A DNA stretch of 64,000 nucleotides, from positions 248,001-312,000 of the forward strand of contig NDFF03000109.1 of assembly GCA_002150815.3 (NCBI GenBank), written 5' to 3'. This stretch comes from Grammothele lineata (lineage: Eukaryota > Basidiomycota > Agaricomycetes > Polyporales > Polyporaceae). The notes beneath the pieces were generated by a model. That model saw only the letters and a list, made by a program, of their open reading frames with translations, made no database searches and was not told the DNA's origin. Within the stretch, counting starts at the first letter, position 1. Each line of letters starts with the position of its first letter. Shown in pieces: positions 1 through 10,601 of this stretch. Position numbers and translations under genes: made by a program.

Positions 1-822
1 GCTCAGTAGAGACTGCATAAAGGTTGTAAGGCACTGTCGGGTGGAGGTTTTGCACGGGACGCACCGACATTCAGGCGAACCCGTGTCCGACCAAGCACCC
101 AGACGTCTATCTCTTGTCCGACGACGGCAACTCGAACTTGCGACAGAAGTGTGCTCTCAATATGCGATGCGTGAAGTTCCTACATCCGAGGTCGATGTAA
201 GATGGCGAATGCACGGAACGAACGTGAGCATGACGCGCCTGAAATCGTCGGCGACGATGTACTGACCAATATTTCCCAGTCATCGGACGTCACGGGCTCG
301 GTCGCGACGGACTTCGCATACGACAGGTCGTGCAAGAGCCCAATCTCCACCTGCATCAACGCAACGCGTAGTGACAAGTATGAGAGGCGTCTGAGGGTGC
401 CTATGTTCCATCCGCGAAATCCAAGGACGTACCACATCCCCTAACGCAAAACCGACCCCTTCGGCGTACTGCGGGTCAATCTCAATCGTCTCCATGCCTC
501 TATTCGCATCATCTCCGGCGCTGAAATGTGCCAGTGACGAGGCAGAGGCCATTCCCGTCCAGCCGACGTACACTTCGAGTTTGGGCGGCGCATTGCTCGA
601 GCTTGTGCCAAGGGTTTTCCGCGTGCTAGAGACGAGGGTGAGGTGCACCGCAAGGCCTTGTGGCCGCTAAAGAGACGTATGTGAATGGATAGCACAGTCG
701 GATGCGGGGATAGATGGAAAACGCACCACGCCCCGCTCTACGAGTGGACCATAGAGGGAGATGGGGAGGTTGACGAGGGATGAATGAAGAGACACGAAAT
801 GAATGCGACACCTGCGGGGCAT
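1..822 (-). CDS. PEX1: PEX1 peroxisomal AAA ATPase, N-terminal part (runs off the left edge)
   Basis: Peroxin-1 is the AAA+ ATPase that, with PEX6, pulls the PTS1 receptor out of the peroxisome membrane. Only the N-terminal substrate/adaptor region is in the window. Five exons can be read: 822-727, 666-433, 350-267, 179-65 and 12-1, with GT-AG introns in matching phase. The start ATG gives MPRRCRIHFVSL, then LPISLYGPLVERGV joined to RPQGLAVHL, VYVGWTGMASASSL, IEIDPQYAEGVGF, VEIGLLHDLSYAKSV, EPVTSDDWEIL and ELHASHIESTLLSQVRVAV. These are the conserved blocks of the fungal PEX1 N-terminal double-psi-barrel domain. The third donor is GTCAGT rather than GTA/GTG, but frame and homology support it. 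The gene lies 600 bp downstream of an F-box gene on the same strand; a damaged copy of its 5' end sits at 3.5 kb. I see no defect in the part shown. Confidence 0.9.
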
Positions 823-1422
823 GTCTAGGAGGCTCTTCTGCCAGGCAGGTAGCGGAACAAGCAGCGGAAGGGCAGAGCGTTGCTGCTGAAGGAGCTTTTG
901 GGGCCGACCCCGGACTGAGGCCAGTCAGAGGAGACGCGACGCGACGCGGGGCATGTCCGGCGGTCCGGATGAGCCGGACCCTTTGAGCGCGTGAAATCGC
1001 TCGTGTTGTCTGTCTCTCGTGCATTTCTCTCCGAGTCTCATCTGTAGACGCCTTCTCTTCGAAACTCGCCACACACCGACACAGAACTGGGCGGTAATGG
1101 TAATCGAAGTCGTTGAGCTCAGTACGATTAGATGATAGTAGAAGGAACATCGATCGTGTACCAGTGCGACAGCGACAACAAGCAAGAAGACAGCGAGAAA
1201 ACGAGGGTGATGTACGACGACGTGCTATCGTAGATATTAATGAGTAAATAGAGTATCAAACGAAGGGGTGGATGGAGAGTGATTCCGCGTATCAGTCAGC
1301 CATAGACGCATTCCAGACAAAACAACAGCATATCAGTAACAGCAGTATCAGCAATGCAAAGCACGACATCGAAGCGAGCGAGAGAAAACAGAGTAAACAG
1401 AAAGGCGGCGTAATCAACTTGC
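823..1422. other. Intergenic: PEX1 promoter region and 3' flank of the first F-box gene
   Basis: I see no gene here. Positions 961-980 hold the near-palindrome CGGTCCGGATGAGCCGGACC about 140 bp upstream of the PEX1 start. Diverged copies lie at 3887-3907 and 6879-6900, in the equivalent place behind the next two F-box genes. Positions 1150-1420 resemble the 3' flank of the fourth F-box gene (58.1-58.5 kb). Confidence 0.6.
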
Positions 1423-3119
1423 TTAGAGATAACGAGCTAGATCATAGGGCGTAGGGGTGGGTGGTTCGTTGAGCCGAAAGGTTGAGGCGATGGACGGGTG
1501 AACTTGAAGCGTTGTAACATCCTGTCGGACCAAGCGAGCACCTCGTGTCTCGTCCCGCTTAACGAAGTAGCACTCCCGAAGGTTGGTCGTATCTTCTTCG
1601 GCAATCAAAACGAACTTCAGTTCTGGGCATGCTACCAGGTGCTGGATGGAGGGCTGGAGAAAGCCAACCACCAAAGTCGACTTAATCTGGAATGACATCA
1701 TGCGTTAGGGACCATTCAAAGCTACATGTCTGAAGGCGCACCTCCTTCGGAACTTGCACGCAGAGCCACTCCAATCGCGGAAATGCGTCATGCAGGTACT
1801 GGAGCTTGATCGGGAAGTCGAGAATAGTCTTTATAATCCGGTTACGCCTCGCCGTCTTCATCAAGCACATTCCCATGGTGAAGCCACGAACGAAATTACA
1901 CGTCAGAGGTCCTGGGCGTAGCCCAGCAGGACACTGACTGCCATGAATATGTCGGCAGTGCTGCAGCGTCGCAGAGGTGAGGGTATCGCAATGCGCGAGG
2001 GCCACCGCAAGTTCGCGAAGGTATTGGACATTGGCGCGGATCCTGTGTAGTTTGCTAAATAGGATGGAAGTGAATGCGCCGCTGTCGGCAAAGTGACTAG
2101 TCATGTTCAGATCCGTGACGATTTCCAGCTCCATCAGGGTACGGGAGTGGGCACCGATAAACCGTGCTAGAGGACCTAAGTGCTCAGTCGTCAACCACGA
2201 ATTCGAAAGCTTGAGCTTGAGGACTTCAAGGAGAGGGAAATGAGACACGGTGAAGAATGTCTCTCCATTCGAGGTGGTGAGGGCATCAGCAATGGAGAGT
2301 TCGGTCAGATGAGGGAAGCTATGGTGTAGGGCTGAAGGGAGGATAATGCTATCGGTATTGATTAACGATCGTCGTGGGGTGGATATGTTGATATCCAATC
2401 GGCGGAGAGAGGGACAGATATACTGTTCCCTGTTCAGCAATATTTGATATTGAAAGAGAAGAAAATGCGTACGTTTGCATCCCAGGCAGCAGCATCGTTG
2501 AGCATACGAACATTCGCCTTGAATGTTACCAAGGTGGACGGAAGGCAACGGACGACACCGAGAAAGCCTGTCCAACCCTGGAACTCTGTCCCATGTTGTG
2601 TCATGTCGAGGGATTTAAGCATAGGAAATGCTGGGACGATGCTCGAGAGGTCGATGTGGTAGAACGCTCCTGTGAACTTGAGATCCCTGATCCAAGCGAG
2701 ACAGAGGTCACGCGGTATCACCTTGGCCATCAGGAATGATTCAAAATTCATGGAGTTTAGAGTGATTCGACGGTGCAAGATAGGAAGCGACGCGTCGTAG
2801 TTGCGACGGCACGTTAAGGAGAAAGGAAAGACAGAGTAAGGAAGGACTTGGAGTAGGATTTCCTGGACAATCTCCGACGGGAGGTCGTCTGGCCAGTCTG
2901 GTAAGCGCGTCGTTGTGTGAGGCTCCTGGTGATAGGTCTGGTTCAGAAAGTGAGGCAAACGAAGAAACTCAAAGATCGGTTCTTGCTGCTTACCTCGTGC
3001 ACCGGAGCCTCAACGTCCTGAGCAGGTTCTACGGCCTCGACGACTTCGACGATTGAACGCTTCTGGCGTTTGAACAGAGAGCGTATCACGTAAAAAGGGA
3101 CCACGAAGGCGTTAGCCAT
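1423..3119 (-). CDS. F-box-like protein, paralogue 1 (511 aa, four exons)
   Basis: Probable F-box adaptor of an SCF ubiquitin ligase; target unknown. Exons 3119-2994, 2937-2473, 2422-1742 and 1686-1423 join in phase 0 to give 42+155+227+87 residues. Exon 1 encodes a short basic N-terminus (MANAFVVPFYVIRSLFKRQ). Exon 2 holds the F-box-like motif (LPSEIVQEILLQVLP then FSLTCRRNYDASLPILHRR, about residues 53-95). The rest is leucine-rich with regularly spaced LxxLxL segments, as in the degenerate LRR half of mushroom F-box proteins. The start was chosen because all paralogues share it and the exon 1 donor. It lies downstream of two more tandem copies on the same strand and is most like the copy at 58.5-60.2 kb. 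The F-box call rests on the motif; substrate and activity cannot be seen. Confidence 0.82.
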
Positions 3120-3339
3120 CTTGTGACTCTTGTAGCCGGAAAGCTTGAACGTGTGCTCTCGTACTGGGTGAACAGCCTAGAGGATCAAGCGCATATGGGA
3201 CATGGAAGACGGGGTTGAGATTGAGCTGCACTGTACCTGGCACCCGACACGTCGACATGGCTCCCGGGACCATTCCAAGCAGGGTTTAGTGTCTGCGGCA
3301 ACGCAAGCGAGTCCGTCCTTCGTGCGCAGTTGCTGTGAT

Positions 3340-3351
3340 GTTGAGATCTAG
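3340..3351 (-). promoter_or_regulatory. Conserved GAGATCTAG element upstream of F-box paralogue 1
   Basis: GTTGAGATCTAG (+ strand) lies 221 bp before the ATG. Near-identical words (GCTAAGATCTAG, GCTGAGATCTAG) lie 231 and 245 bp before paralogues 2 and 4. Conservation in position suggests a retained promoter element, although recent duplication could also explain it. Confidence 0.4.
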
Positions 3352-3533
3352 TTGTATGCAATGGAATGAATGTAGCGAGGCGGTGTTCTTGAAGGACTGG
3401 GTTTCAGAGGCAATGCATTAAGCCGTAAATGATGATACTCACGGGCTCAAATCCGAGATGTCCGTCGTTTGGTACGCACGTCGCAGGCATTGGATATGCC
3501 GGCGCATTGCTTGCTCCAATCATTTGCTCATGC

Positions 3534-3755
3534 TCACGGTAGGGGCCTCCCGTGCGCTGGAATGATAGTGAGGTGCGCCACAAGGCTTTGCAGTCGCTAC
3601 AGAGGTGTTTATGAACGTGTGGTGCAACGGAATGTGGGAGCCAACGGAAAGCGTACCACACCACGATCTACGATGGGCCCATAAAGGGAGATTGGGATGT
3701 TGACGAGGGACGGACGTCGGAGAGAAGCGAGGTGGATGCGATACTTGTGAGGTAT
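3534..3755 (-). pseudogene. Truncated second copy of the PEX1 5' end, start codon lost
   Basis: This stretch matches exon 1, intron 1 and the start of exon 2 of the PEX1 gene at the left edge. The first exon equivalent (3755-3657) reads IPHKYRIHLASL then LVNIPISLYGPIVDRGV, so the initiator ATG has become ATA. A GTACGC donor and a CTGTAG acceptor are kept, and the next block starts at 3596 (RLQSLVAHLTII). It then meets an in-frame TGA at 3536-3534, where the intact gene reads on. Beyond this the homology fades. The promoter motif of the intact gene is also copied (3887-3907). The copy lies just past the 3' end of F-box paralogue 2, as PEX1 lies past paralogue 1. It is therefore a by-product of segmental duplication and cannot make PEX1 protein. 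Confidence 0.82.
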
Positions 3756-4000
3756 CCTTAAAAGTCTGTGTGAAAGGTCTACGAGCAGCTGAGGAGCGGA
3801 CGACGGGGAAGAGCAGAATGCTGCTACCGGAGGAGGCTGAGGTCGGAAACGCGACGCGATGTGGGCCGGGCAAACGGCGTGTGTAGCGGTCCGGATGAGC
3901 CGGATCCTCTCCGAGAGCGAAGGAAGTCACCCGGAAGGTGTTGCAGATGCTTTTCTTCGCAACCCTCCTCACCTTTCAGCAGAGATAAAAGATGGTGATA

Positions 4001-4268
4001 CTGTCGCGATCAGACCATAGCGGCGGGGGGTCGAGGGTGTGACACGTCCCCGTCGAACCGGCGGGGCGGCGGGGAGGCCCCAGAGGTGTGACGCCGCCGC
4101 CGTAGGCGGCGGAAAATTTCCATTTTGGGTGCTGGAGCGCCCAAAATGAGCCTACGGCTGCCGGTCACATCCGGCGGGGGCCCCTTGTGACCGGTGACAA
4201 AAGGCGGATAGCGGCCCGGCGGCGGGCCCTGTGACGCGTGACGCGCCGCTATGGTCTGATCGCGACAG
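4001..4268. mobile_element. MITE-like element, 268 bp, with 25-bp perfect terminal inverted repeats
   Basis: The ends 4001-4025 (CTGTCGCGATCAGACC...) and 4244-4268 are perfect reverse complements over 25 bp. TA on both sides (3999-4000 and 4269-4270) fits a TA target duplication, as made by Tc1/mariner-type transposases. The interior is very GC-rich, has repeated GTGAC words and holds a second hairpin around 4092-4155 (GCCGTAGGC ... ATTTTGGG / CCCAAAAT ... GCCTACGGC). It has no coding capacity, so it would be non-autonomous. It sits between the PEX1 pseudogene and F-box paralogue 2. The family assignment is inference. Confidence 0.75.
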
Positions 4269-4270
4269 TA

Positions 4271-4664
4271 CTTCAGCTGTTTGAACAGAGCCGGCGACAG
4301 ACCATTAACATACAACACAGCAATCATTGACCTTGGTACTCATAATAGCGAACTAGTCTCGAATAACGCACGTATAACGATGGCAGCAATACCAAGGTGG
4401 AGTACAATGTCGCGTTATGATACCGAGACCGTGAGATGTTGAATGAAGTGACGTGAGGATAGTGACTCCACAAAACGCTCAATCATCTTGCAGTAAACCG
4501 AGGGTCCCGAAACTCATAGCGGCGGCGGTAGCATGACAGCCTTACGTAAGAGCGGTGGCAGGGACGACACAAACACAAGGATAAATAGAACAAACGGGTG
4601 TGGGTGGGGTGGATGGAAACACGATTCGATAGGATGATTATCGTTGAGCTAGGGGGCAGGCGGG
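4271..4664. other. Intergenic: 3' flank of F-box paralogue 2
   Basis: No gene or conserved motif is visible between the MITE-like element and the stop codon of the next gene. Confidence 0.5.
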
Positions 4665-6352
4665 TCATAGAGTTCTAAAGGCTGCAGCGATAGAAGAATG
4701 CAACTGAAGCGTTGCAATATCCTGTTGTACTAAGCGAGCACCTCGTGGTTCGTCCCGACTGAGTAAATAGCATCTTCGAAGAAAGGCAGGGTCTTCAATA
4801 GCAATCCATACGAACTTCAGTCTTGCGCATGCCACGAGATGCTCGATAGAGGGCTGAAGAAATTTGCGGACCACTGAATCCAACTTGATCTGGTACTAGC
4901 ATGTCGTTACATGTCAGAAATGATTTCGTACGGCGTGTATTTATGAACGCACCCGACGCGGAACTTGAATGCAAAGACATTCCAGCCTTGGAAATGCCTC
5001 GTACAGGTATTGGAGCTTGATTGGGAAGTCGGTCATAATCTCGGCCAAATAGGTCCCCCTCAGGCTCGTGCCAAAGCACACCCCCATGGTGAAAGCACGA
5101 ATGTTATGGCAGATCAGAGGCCCTGGGCAAAGGCCGGCATAGCACTCGGGACCATCCCCAGGATGGAAGCAGTGCTCCAGGATCGCAGAAATGAGAGTGT
5201 CACAATTTGCAAGGACCGCAGCGAGCGGGCGGAAGAATTGGAGGGCGGCGCGGATTGTGCGTAGCTTGCTAAATGTGATGAAAGTAAAAGCGTCATTGTC
5301 GGCAAGGCGGCTGACCATGCTGCGACCGTCTGTCAGGACCTCCAGCTCTATGAGAGTACGGGCATGGCCACCAATAAACCGCGCTACCGGACCCATGTCT
5401 GTAGTAGACATCGACCACCGACTCGAAAACTTGAGCTTCAGTACCTCAAGGAAGTAGAAACGAGATACGTTGAAGAATGACTCCGCGTTTGCCAGGGTGA
5501 GGTCGCCAGCGATGGAGAGTTTGGTCAGATGAGGGAAGCTCCGGTATAGGGTTGGAGGGAAGATGATGCTATTGGCAGGAATAGGTGCAAAGCATACTAG
5601 CGGGGTGGACACGTTGATGTCCAATTGGCGAAGAGAGGGGCAGATGTACTGATACGGCGCTCAGCGATGTTTCAAATACGAAGAAAACAGAACACATACG
5701 TCAGCATCCCAGAAAGCAGCATCATTGTACATGTGAACGCTCGCTTTGAAGATCACCAAAGTAGGCGGAAGGTAACGGATACCGTCAAGAAAGCCTATCC
5801 ATCCCATAAACTTGATGCGAGACTCAACTATGTCGAGGGATTGTAACATGGGAAATGTGGAGATGAGCCTCGCGAGGTCGATATAGCATGACCAACCCCG
5901 GGCAATCCTGAGTTCCTGTATCCAAACGAGACACGGGTCACGCGGTATCATCTTGGTCATCAAGAAAGTGTCGCTATTGCGCCCGTCGTCTAGGGTGAGA
6001 CGACGGTACAAGGTAGGAAGAGACGCGGTGTAATTGTAACGGCACGTCAAGGCGAACGGCAAGACTGAATCAGGAAGAACGTAGAGAAGGATCTCGTGGA
6101 TAATTTCTGAGGGGAGGTCGTCCGGCCACTCTAGAAGGCGTGTCATCGTATGAGACTCTTGGGGAAGGACCTGGTCCAAGACGAGATGTCAACGAAGAGG
6201 CTCAAAGAAGAGTTTCTGCCGCGTACCTCATCCTCTCGTGCGTCAGCATTCTCTGTAGGGTCTGCGGTTGCGACAGCGTCGACGCGTCGACGTTTCCGGT
6301 GCTCAAATAGAAAGCGTATCACACGGAGTGGGACTGCGACAGCGTTGTCCAT
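4665..6352 (-). CDS. F-box-like protein, paralogue 2 (505 aa, four exons)
   Basis: Second tandem F-box-like gene, with the exon plan of paralogue 1: 6352-6227, 5700-6170, 4953-5648 and 4665-4889, all phase 0, giving 42+157+232+74 residues. Exon 1 begins MDNAVAVPLRVIRFLFEHRK. The F-box motif is LPSEIIHEILLYVLP with FALTCRYNYTASLPTLYRR. The last exon ends 13 residues earlier than in paralogues 1 and 4 (IAAAFRTL then stop), so the C-terminus is truncated relative to its sisters. No frameshift is seen, so it may be functional. Donors and acceptors fall at the same codons as in the paralogues (DAD-YICPSLRQL; VPRR-IKLDS). Confidence 0.82.
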
Positions 6353-7234
6353 CTTGAGGCTCGGGAAGAGAGCTGTAACGCTCCCCGTCGTACCCGGATG
6401 TCCTAGAGGGCCAAGCACGTATGGACCAGAAGGTGGATGGAAGAGGTGGAGGTTAACGGTCAGGTTGAGCTGCACCCGGCACGTTGACACGGCTCTCGGA
6501 CCCTTTGAAAGCAAGGTTTAGTGTCTGATGCGACCTAGGGCAAGGAAGGGGAACTTGGGCCGCGCGCGCTGATTGCCGTGTTGCTAAGATCTAGAATGTT
6601 ACATCCTCTGGGGGTACGTGGCCGTAAGGAAGCGCGATAGGACAGGATAGGACTCACAAAAGTTTGCAGGTTGGCCGTACTTTAGAGAGAATACCATAGA
6701 AACTGTGCCAGCATGGTGAGAATTCACTTTTTCACTCAGCAGACTGGGAGCGGCGATTGATTCACGAATATGCGGCGCGAGTGGTCAGGAATGCTGACCG
6801 GAGGTAGTATGCGGAGAGAAAGAAGGTGGACGTGCGACCAAAGTCTAGTCGAGCCGCGCGTCAGTGATTCGGGACAAACGGCCCGGATGGGCCGGAACCC
6901 ATCGTGCGCAAAAGTCGGGGTTGGACTAGTGCTCGGGTATGTAGAGTCATTGAATACTGATCTGCTGTTGTCGGTACGGTATTCCACATCGTAAGGAACG
7001 TCTAACGTCGAAAGCAGGGGAAAGCAAGAGCAACGTAATATGCCAGCGGCGTGCTGCGAAACTTAGAGAAGGCAACACATGAAAGAACATGCGCCCAGAT
7101 AGTTACTCTGAAGGAGAAATCAACAAACCACGGCGAGTTGTAGCATACAACAATACGAGACCGGAGCAAAGCAAGGCAGGAGACATGTTGGTGGAAACAG
7201 TACAGTATAAATAGTAGTCATGGTGCAGGAAGTT
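6353..7234. other. Intergenic between F-box paralogues 2 and 3
   Basis: I find no gene. Position 6583-6594 holds the conserved GCTAAGATCTAG word, 231 bp before the paralogue 2 start. Position 6879-6900 holds a diverged copy (CGGCCCGGATGGGCCGG) of the PEX1 promoter palindrome. This suggests that a third PEX1 5' segment once followed paralogue 3 and has now largely eroded. Confidence 0.45.
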
Positions 7235-8847
7235 TCAACTAGTTGTCACTAGGATGGGTGGACTACCGAGCTCAAAAGCAGTGGTGACCGCTGGATGGAG
7301 CAACGTGACATCCTGGCGCACCAAGCGTGCGCCTCGTGTGTCGTCACGATACAGGGCGTAACATTCTTTGAGGTCGCTCGTATCTTCTCCAGTAATCAAG
7401 ATGAGTTTCAGTTCGGGGCATGCTGCAAGGTCCTCAAGGTAGCCCTTGAGCAAGGGCGCCACCTGAACCGGTTTTGTCTGCGCCATCCGCATTAGAGAGA
7501 ATAAACCATTGTGCGCTGGTGCAGAGCCTACCAGAGGCAAGATCTGGATGCATAGCCATTCCAGCCGCGGGAAGGCTTCATGGAGATACTGCATTTTGAT
7601 CGTAAAATCGACCATGTCACCGTTACGAATCTGGCGATATCTCGTTTCGAAGCACAATCCCACGGCTAAAGCGCGAACGTAGTGGCAGGTGAAAGGACCT
7701 GGATAAAGGCGAGCGAAGCATTCGTTGCGCCGGTAGTGCATGCAGTGATCGAGTCTTGCGGTAGTCAGTGTGTCGCAGCTAGCAAGAGTGGAGGCGAGTA
7801 GACAGAGGATCGCGATACTAGCACGAATTCTGTGCAATTTCTTGAATGCGATATCCGCAAACGCATTAGTATCGCCGAAGCGACTTACTCTTCCCGCCCT
7901 CGAAAACACATCCAACTCCATGAGAGAATTGGAGTGGCGGGAGATGAACTGCGAAAAAGGCACGGTTTCGTGCGGCTGCACGTATTCCAGTCCGAGCACG
8001 AGAATCTCCAGCGCAGGAAAATGACATTGCGCCAGGAACTGGTCCATGACCTGTGGAGGGAGATCGCCGGTAAGGGACAGGCGAGTGAGGTTAGGAAAAA
8101 TATGATGCAGCGTTGTTGGGAATATGACGTCGTCGTGATAACGCAAACATGGGGTAGACACTGTAATATCCAACTGACGGAAAGTCGGGTAGACCTGCAG
8201 ACCACATACATCGTTAGCATGAAAACGTTTCGCGGCAGAGTTGCTTACGGCTCCGTCCAAGGCAGCAGTATCGGTGAGTATACGGACTCTCATTTTGCAT
8301 ATTTCCAGGGTTATTGGCAGGGATTGAAGGGCAGCACGGAAACCCGTCCACCCCCAGAACACTGTACCAGACTCGATCATGTCGAGAGACCTGAGGGCGG
8401 GAAATGGTGCGATGACAGTCGTGGGGTCGATGTTATCCAAGCCGACGAACTTGAGATCTCGTACCCAAGCAAGGCATGGATCACGAGGGAACACTTTGTC
8501 CGTGAGAAAGGCATCAAGAGTGCTCCATTTGAGAGTCACTCGACGATGTAAGATAGGAAGAGAATCATCGTGGTTGCGATGACAAGTGAGAGCGAAAGGC
8601 AGAATTGAGCTGGGGAGAACATAGAGTAGGATTTCCTGTGTAATTTCGGATGGAAGGTCTGGCCAGTTGGCGACATGAGAGACTGTCTGAGTAACCTAGT
8701 CCAAGAGGAAACGTCGCATACCAGGCTCTGAGAAGGATTGGATTCACCCACCTCCCACTCTGTGTGAGCGACTTCAGCGTATGTACGCGTTTGAGACTTG
8801 AATACAAAACGTATCGCGCGAAAGAGAGCTGCGAGACGCTTGCGCAT
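7235..8847 (-). CDS. F-box-like protein, paralogue 3 (about 482 aa)
   Basis: Third tandem copy, the most diverged. Predicted exons are 8847-8752, 8695-8249, 8194-7532 and 7477-7235. Exon 1 is shorter (32 codons, MRKRLAALFRAIRFVFK). The F-box motif reads LPSEITQEILLYVLP with FALTCHRNHDDSLPILHRR. Introns 2 and 3 are both multiples of three without an internal stop, so retention would still give an open frame. Splicing at the positions used by the paralogues is preferred (GTAAGC/CTGCAG and GTAGGC/GCGCAG), because the retained residues have no counterpart. The gene is divergent from uricase across a 373-bp intergenic region. Confidence 0.78.
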
Positions 8848-9220
8848 TTTGTGTACCGGCTAGCTGAAGGAACGCTTGCTCAGGTTTGCCCTCGAGAGTC
8901 GACACTGGGGACAGCTTCGGGGACCATGCACATGCACGAGATGGATGCGGTGAGGATGGACGTTATGAATGAAGCTTGGCTGAGTTATACTGAGAGGCTG
9001 TGTTGGCCCTAAGAGCACGGTAGCCGAGCGATAAGATAGCAGTCCACGCGACGCGGGCCAGACGCAGCCAGATCTGCACGACCCCGGTCTCGTCCTCGTC
9101 CCTCGTTCCTATAACTCTTCCTCGCCCCCTCAGCCCTTCCGCCATCCTCGACGTCCACCTCGTTGGCCCGCGAGGCTATCCTTTTCTCAACGAATCGCTA
9201 GCCAGTAACCTCAGACGAGC
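8848..9220. promoter_or_regulatory. Divergent promoter region, F-box paralogue 3 / uricase
   Basis: This 373-bp stretch separates two head-to-head genes. A pyrimidine-rich leader (9075-9200, CT runs with CCTATAACTC near 9110) precedes the uricase start, as is usual for well-expressed fungal genes. An AGATCT word at 9070 is 223 bp from the F-box start and may be a relic of the family element. No other motif stands out. Confidence 0.4.
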
Positions 9221-10601
9221 ATGTCCGACGTTTCCTATCTCTCGCACGCCCGCTACGGCAAGGACAAGGTCCGCGTCCTCCGCGTCGTGCGCGATGGCCC
9301 CTGGCATACCGTTGTCGAGTACAACGTCAAGGCGCTCGTCGAGGGAGATATCGATGTCAGGTTCGTCTCTCGTCGCCCTCTGCACTTTGCTTCGGGCGCA
9401 CGAGCGACCCTGGCAATGACCGACGCCGGTGCTCATGCCTCCGGTGTGTATGCAGCTACACCAAGGCAGATAACTCGGTCGTAGTGGCTACCGATTCCAG
9501 TACGTAAAAGAACTTATTCACGTCTGCGGTATCGTGTCTAACGTTCGCTCTGCTCCGCAGTCAAGAACATTACATATTGTGCCTATCGCTCTCTTTTCAT
9601 CTTCGCTCGCACTGCGTACTGATCGATGTATGCTATGCGCTATGCTACCCAGATCTTGCGAAGACTTCCCCGCACATTCTCAGCCCTGAGCGCTTTGCGA
9701 TCCACCTTGGTACTCACCTCGTCTCCAAATACGCGCACCTCAACAAGGCATTCATCACTATCGAACAACTTCGGTGGCAGCGCATCCAGGTTCCCCAGGG
9801 TGAGGGCCAGACCCCTAAGGAGCATCCTCACTCTTTCTACCGCGATGGTGACGAGAAGCGGACCGTCGACGTCGAGGTGCGTGGTCGCGTCAGGCCCTTG
9901 GCTATTTCTCAGCTCAATCCGCATCCGCGAAGATCGACGCGACTTCGGGCAAGAACAAGATCGTCGCGCATGTCACCTCCGGCCTGCGCGACCTCCTCGT
10001 CCTCAAGTCGACCGGCTCTGCGTTCGAGTCTTTCGTGCGTGACGAATACACGACCCTCGTCGAGGTCAACGACCGCATCTTCTCCACCTCCATCGACCTC
10101 ACCTACACCTTCGCGCCTCTGTCCATTCCTCCGCCAGCAGACGGCGAGGGCAAAGTATTCGACGCGCCCGTCACTGGTGATGCTGCGAAGGGCACTGCGT
10201 GGGATGGTGACGCGATCGCTGCTTCCGCGCGCGGGGTCACCCTAGAAGTCTTCGCCGTCGATGAGAGCGCGAGTGTTCAGGCGACGCTGTATAAGATGGG
10301 CCAGCGCATCGTGGAGGAGAACAAGCACGTGAACAGCGTGTCTTACGCACTACCGAACAAACACTATGTCCCCGTCGACATGACATATATCGGCATCGAC
10401 AACATGTCACCGTACGTCCTCTTTCCTCGTGTGGCTTGCGCCCGAAATCTGATCGTGTTCGACTATCTTCTCAGTCCCAAGGCTGAGGTGTTCATTCCCC
10501 TTGCTGCGCCCAGGTACGTAACGTTGTATATCTCTTCACGTGAACGCGACTCAATCGTTGATTGCAGCGGGCTTATCAATGCGACTGTTTCTCGCAAATG
10601 A
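9221..10601 (+). CDS. Urate oxidase (uricase)
   Basis: Uricase oxidises urate to 5-hydroxyisourate in purine degradation, normally inside peroxisomes and without a cofactor. Predicted exons: 9221-9360, 9456-9499, 9561-9578 (only 18 nt), 9653-9876, 9933-10411, 10475-10513 and 10568-10601, about 325 aa, the usual length. Family blocks are clear: LSHARYGKDKVRVLRV at the N-terminus, LAKTSPHILSPERFAIHLG, IEQLRWQRI, HSFYRDGDEKRTVDVEV, LLVLKSTGSAFESFVRDEYT, DRIFSTSIDLTY and PNKHYVPVDM. The exon 5 start is the least certain boundary. The protein ends in SRK, not the SKL/SRL of most fungal uricases, so peroxisomal import by PTS1 is not assured. No second copy is seen. Confidence 0.93.

Noticed and set aside
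626..1150. Long minus-strand frame with CGAPHPRL-type ending, similar to one at 3520-3972
   Set aside because: It is a wrong-frame reading through PEX1 exon 1 and intron 1 and its pseudogene copy; the similarity reflects the DNA duplication, not a protein family.
8239..8249. Reading F-box paralogue 3 as one uninterrupted 434-residue frame
   Set aside because: The open introns add residues absent from all paralogues, while canonical splice sites fall exactly at paralogue positions.
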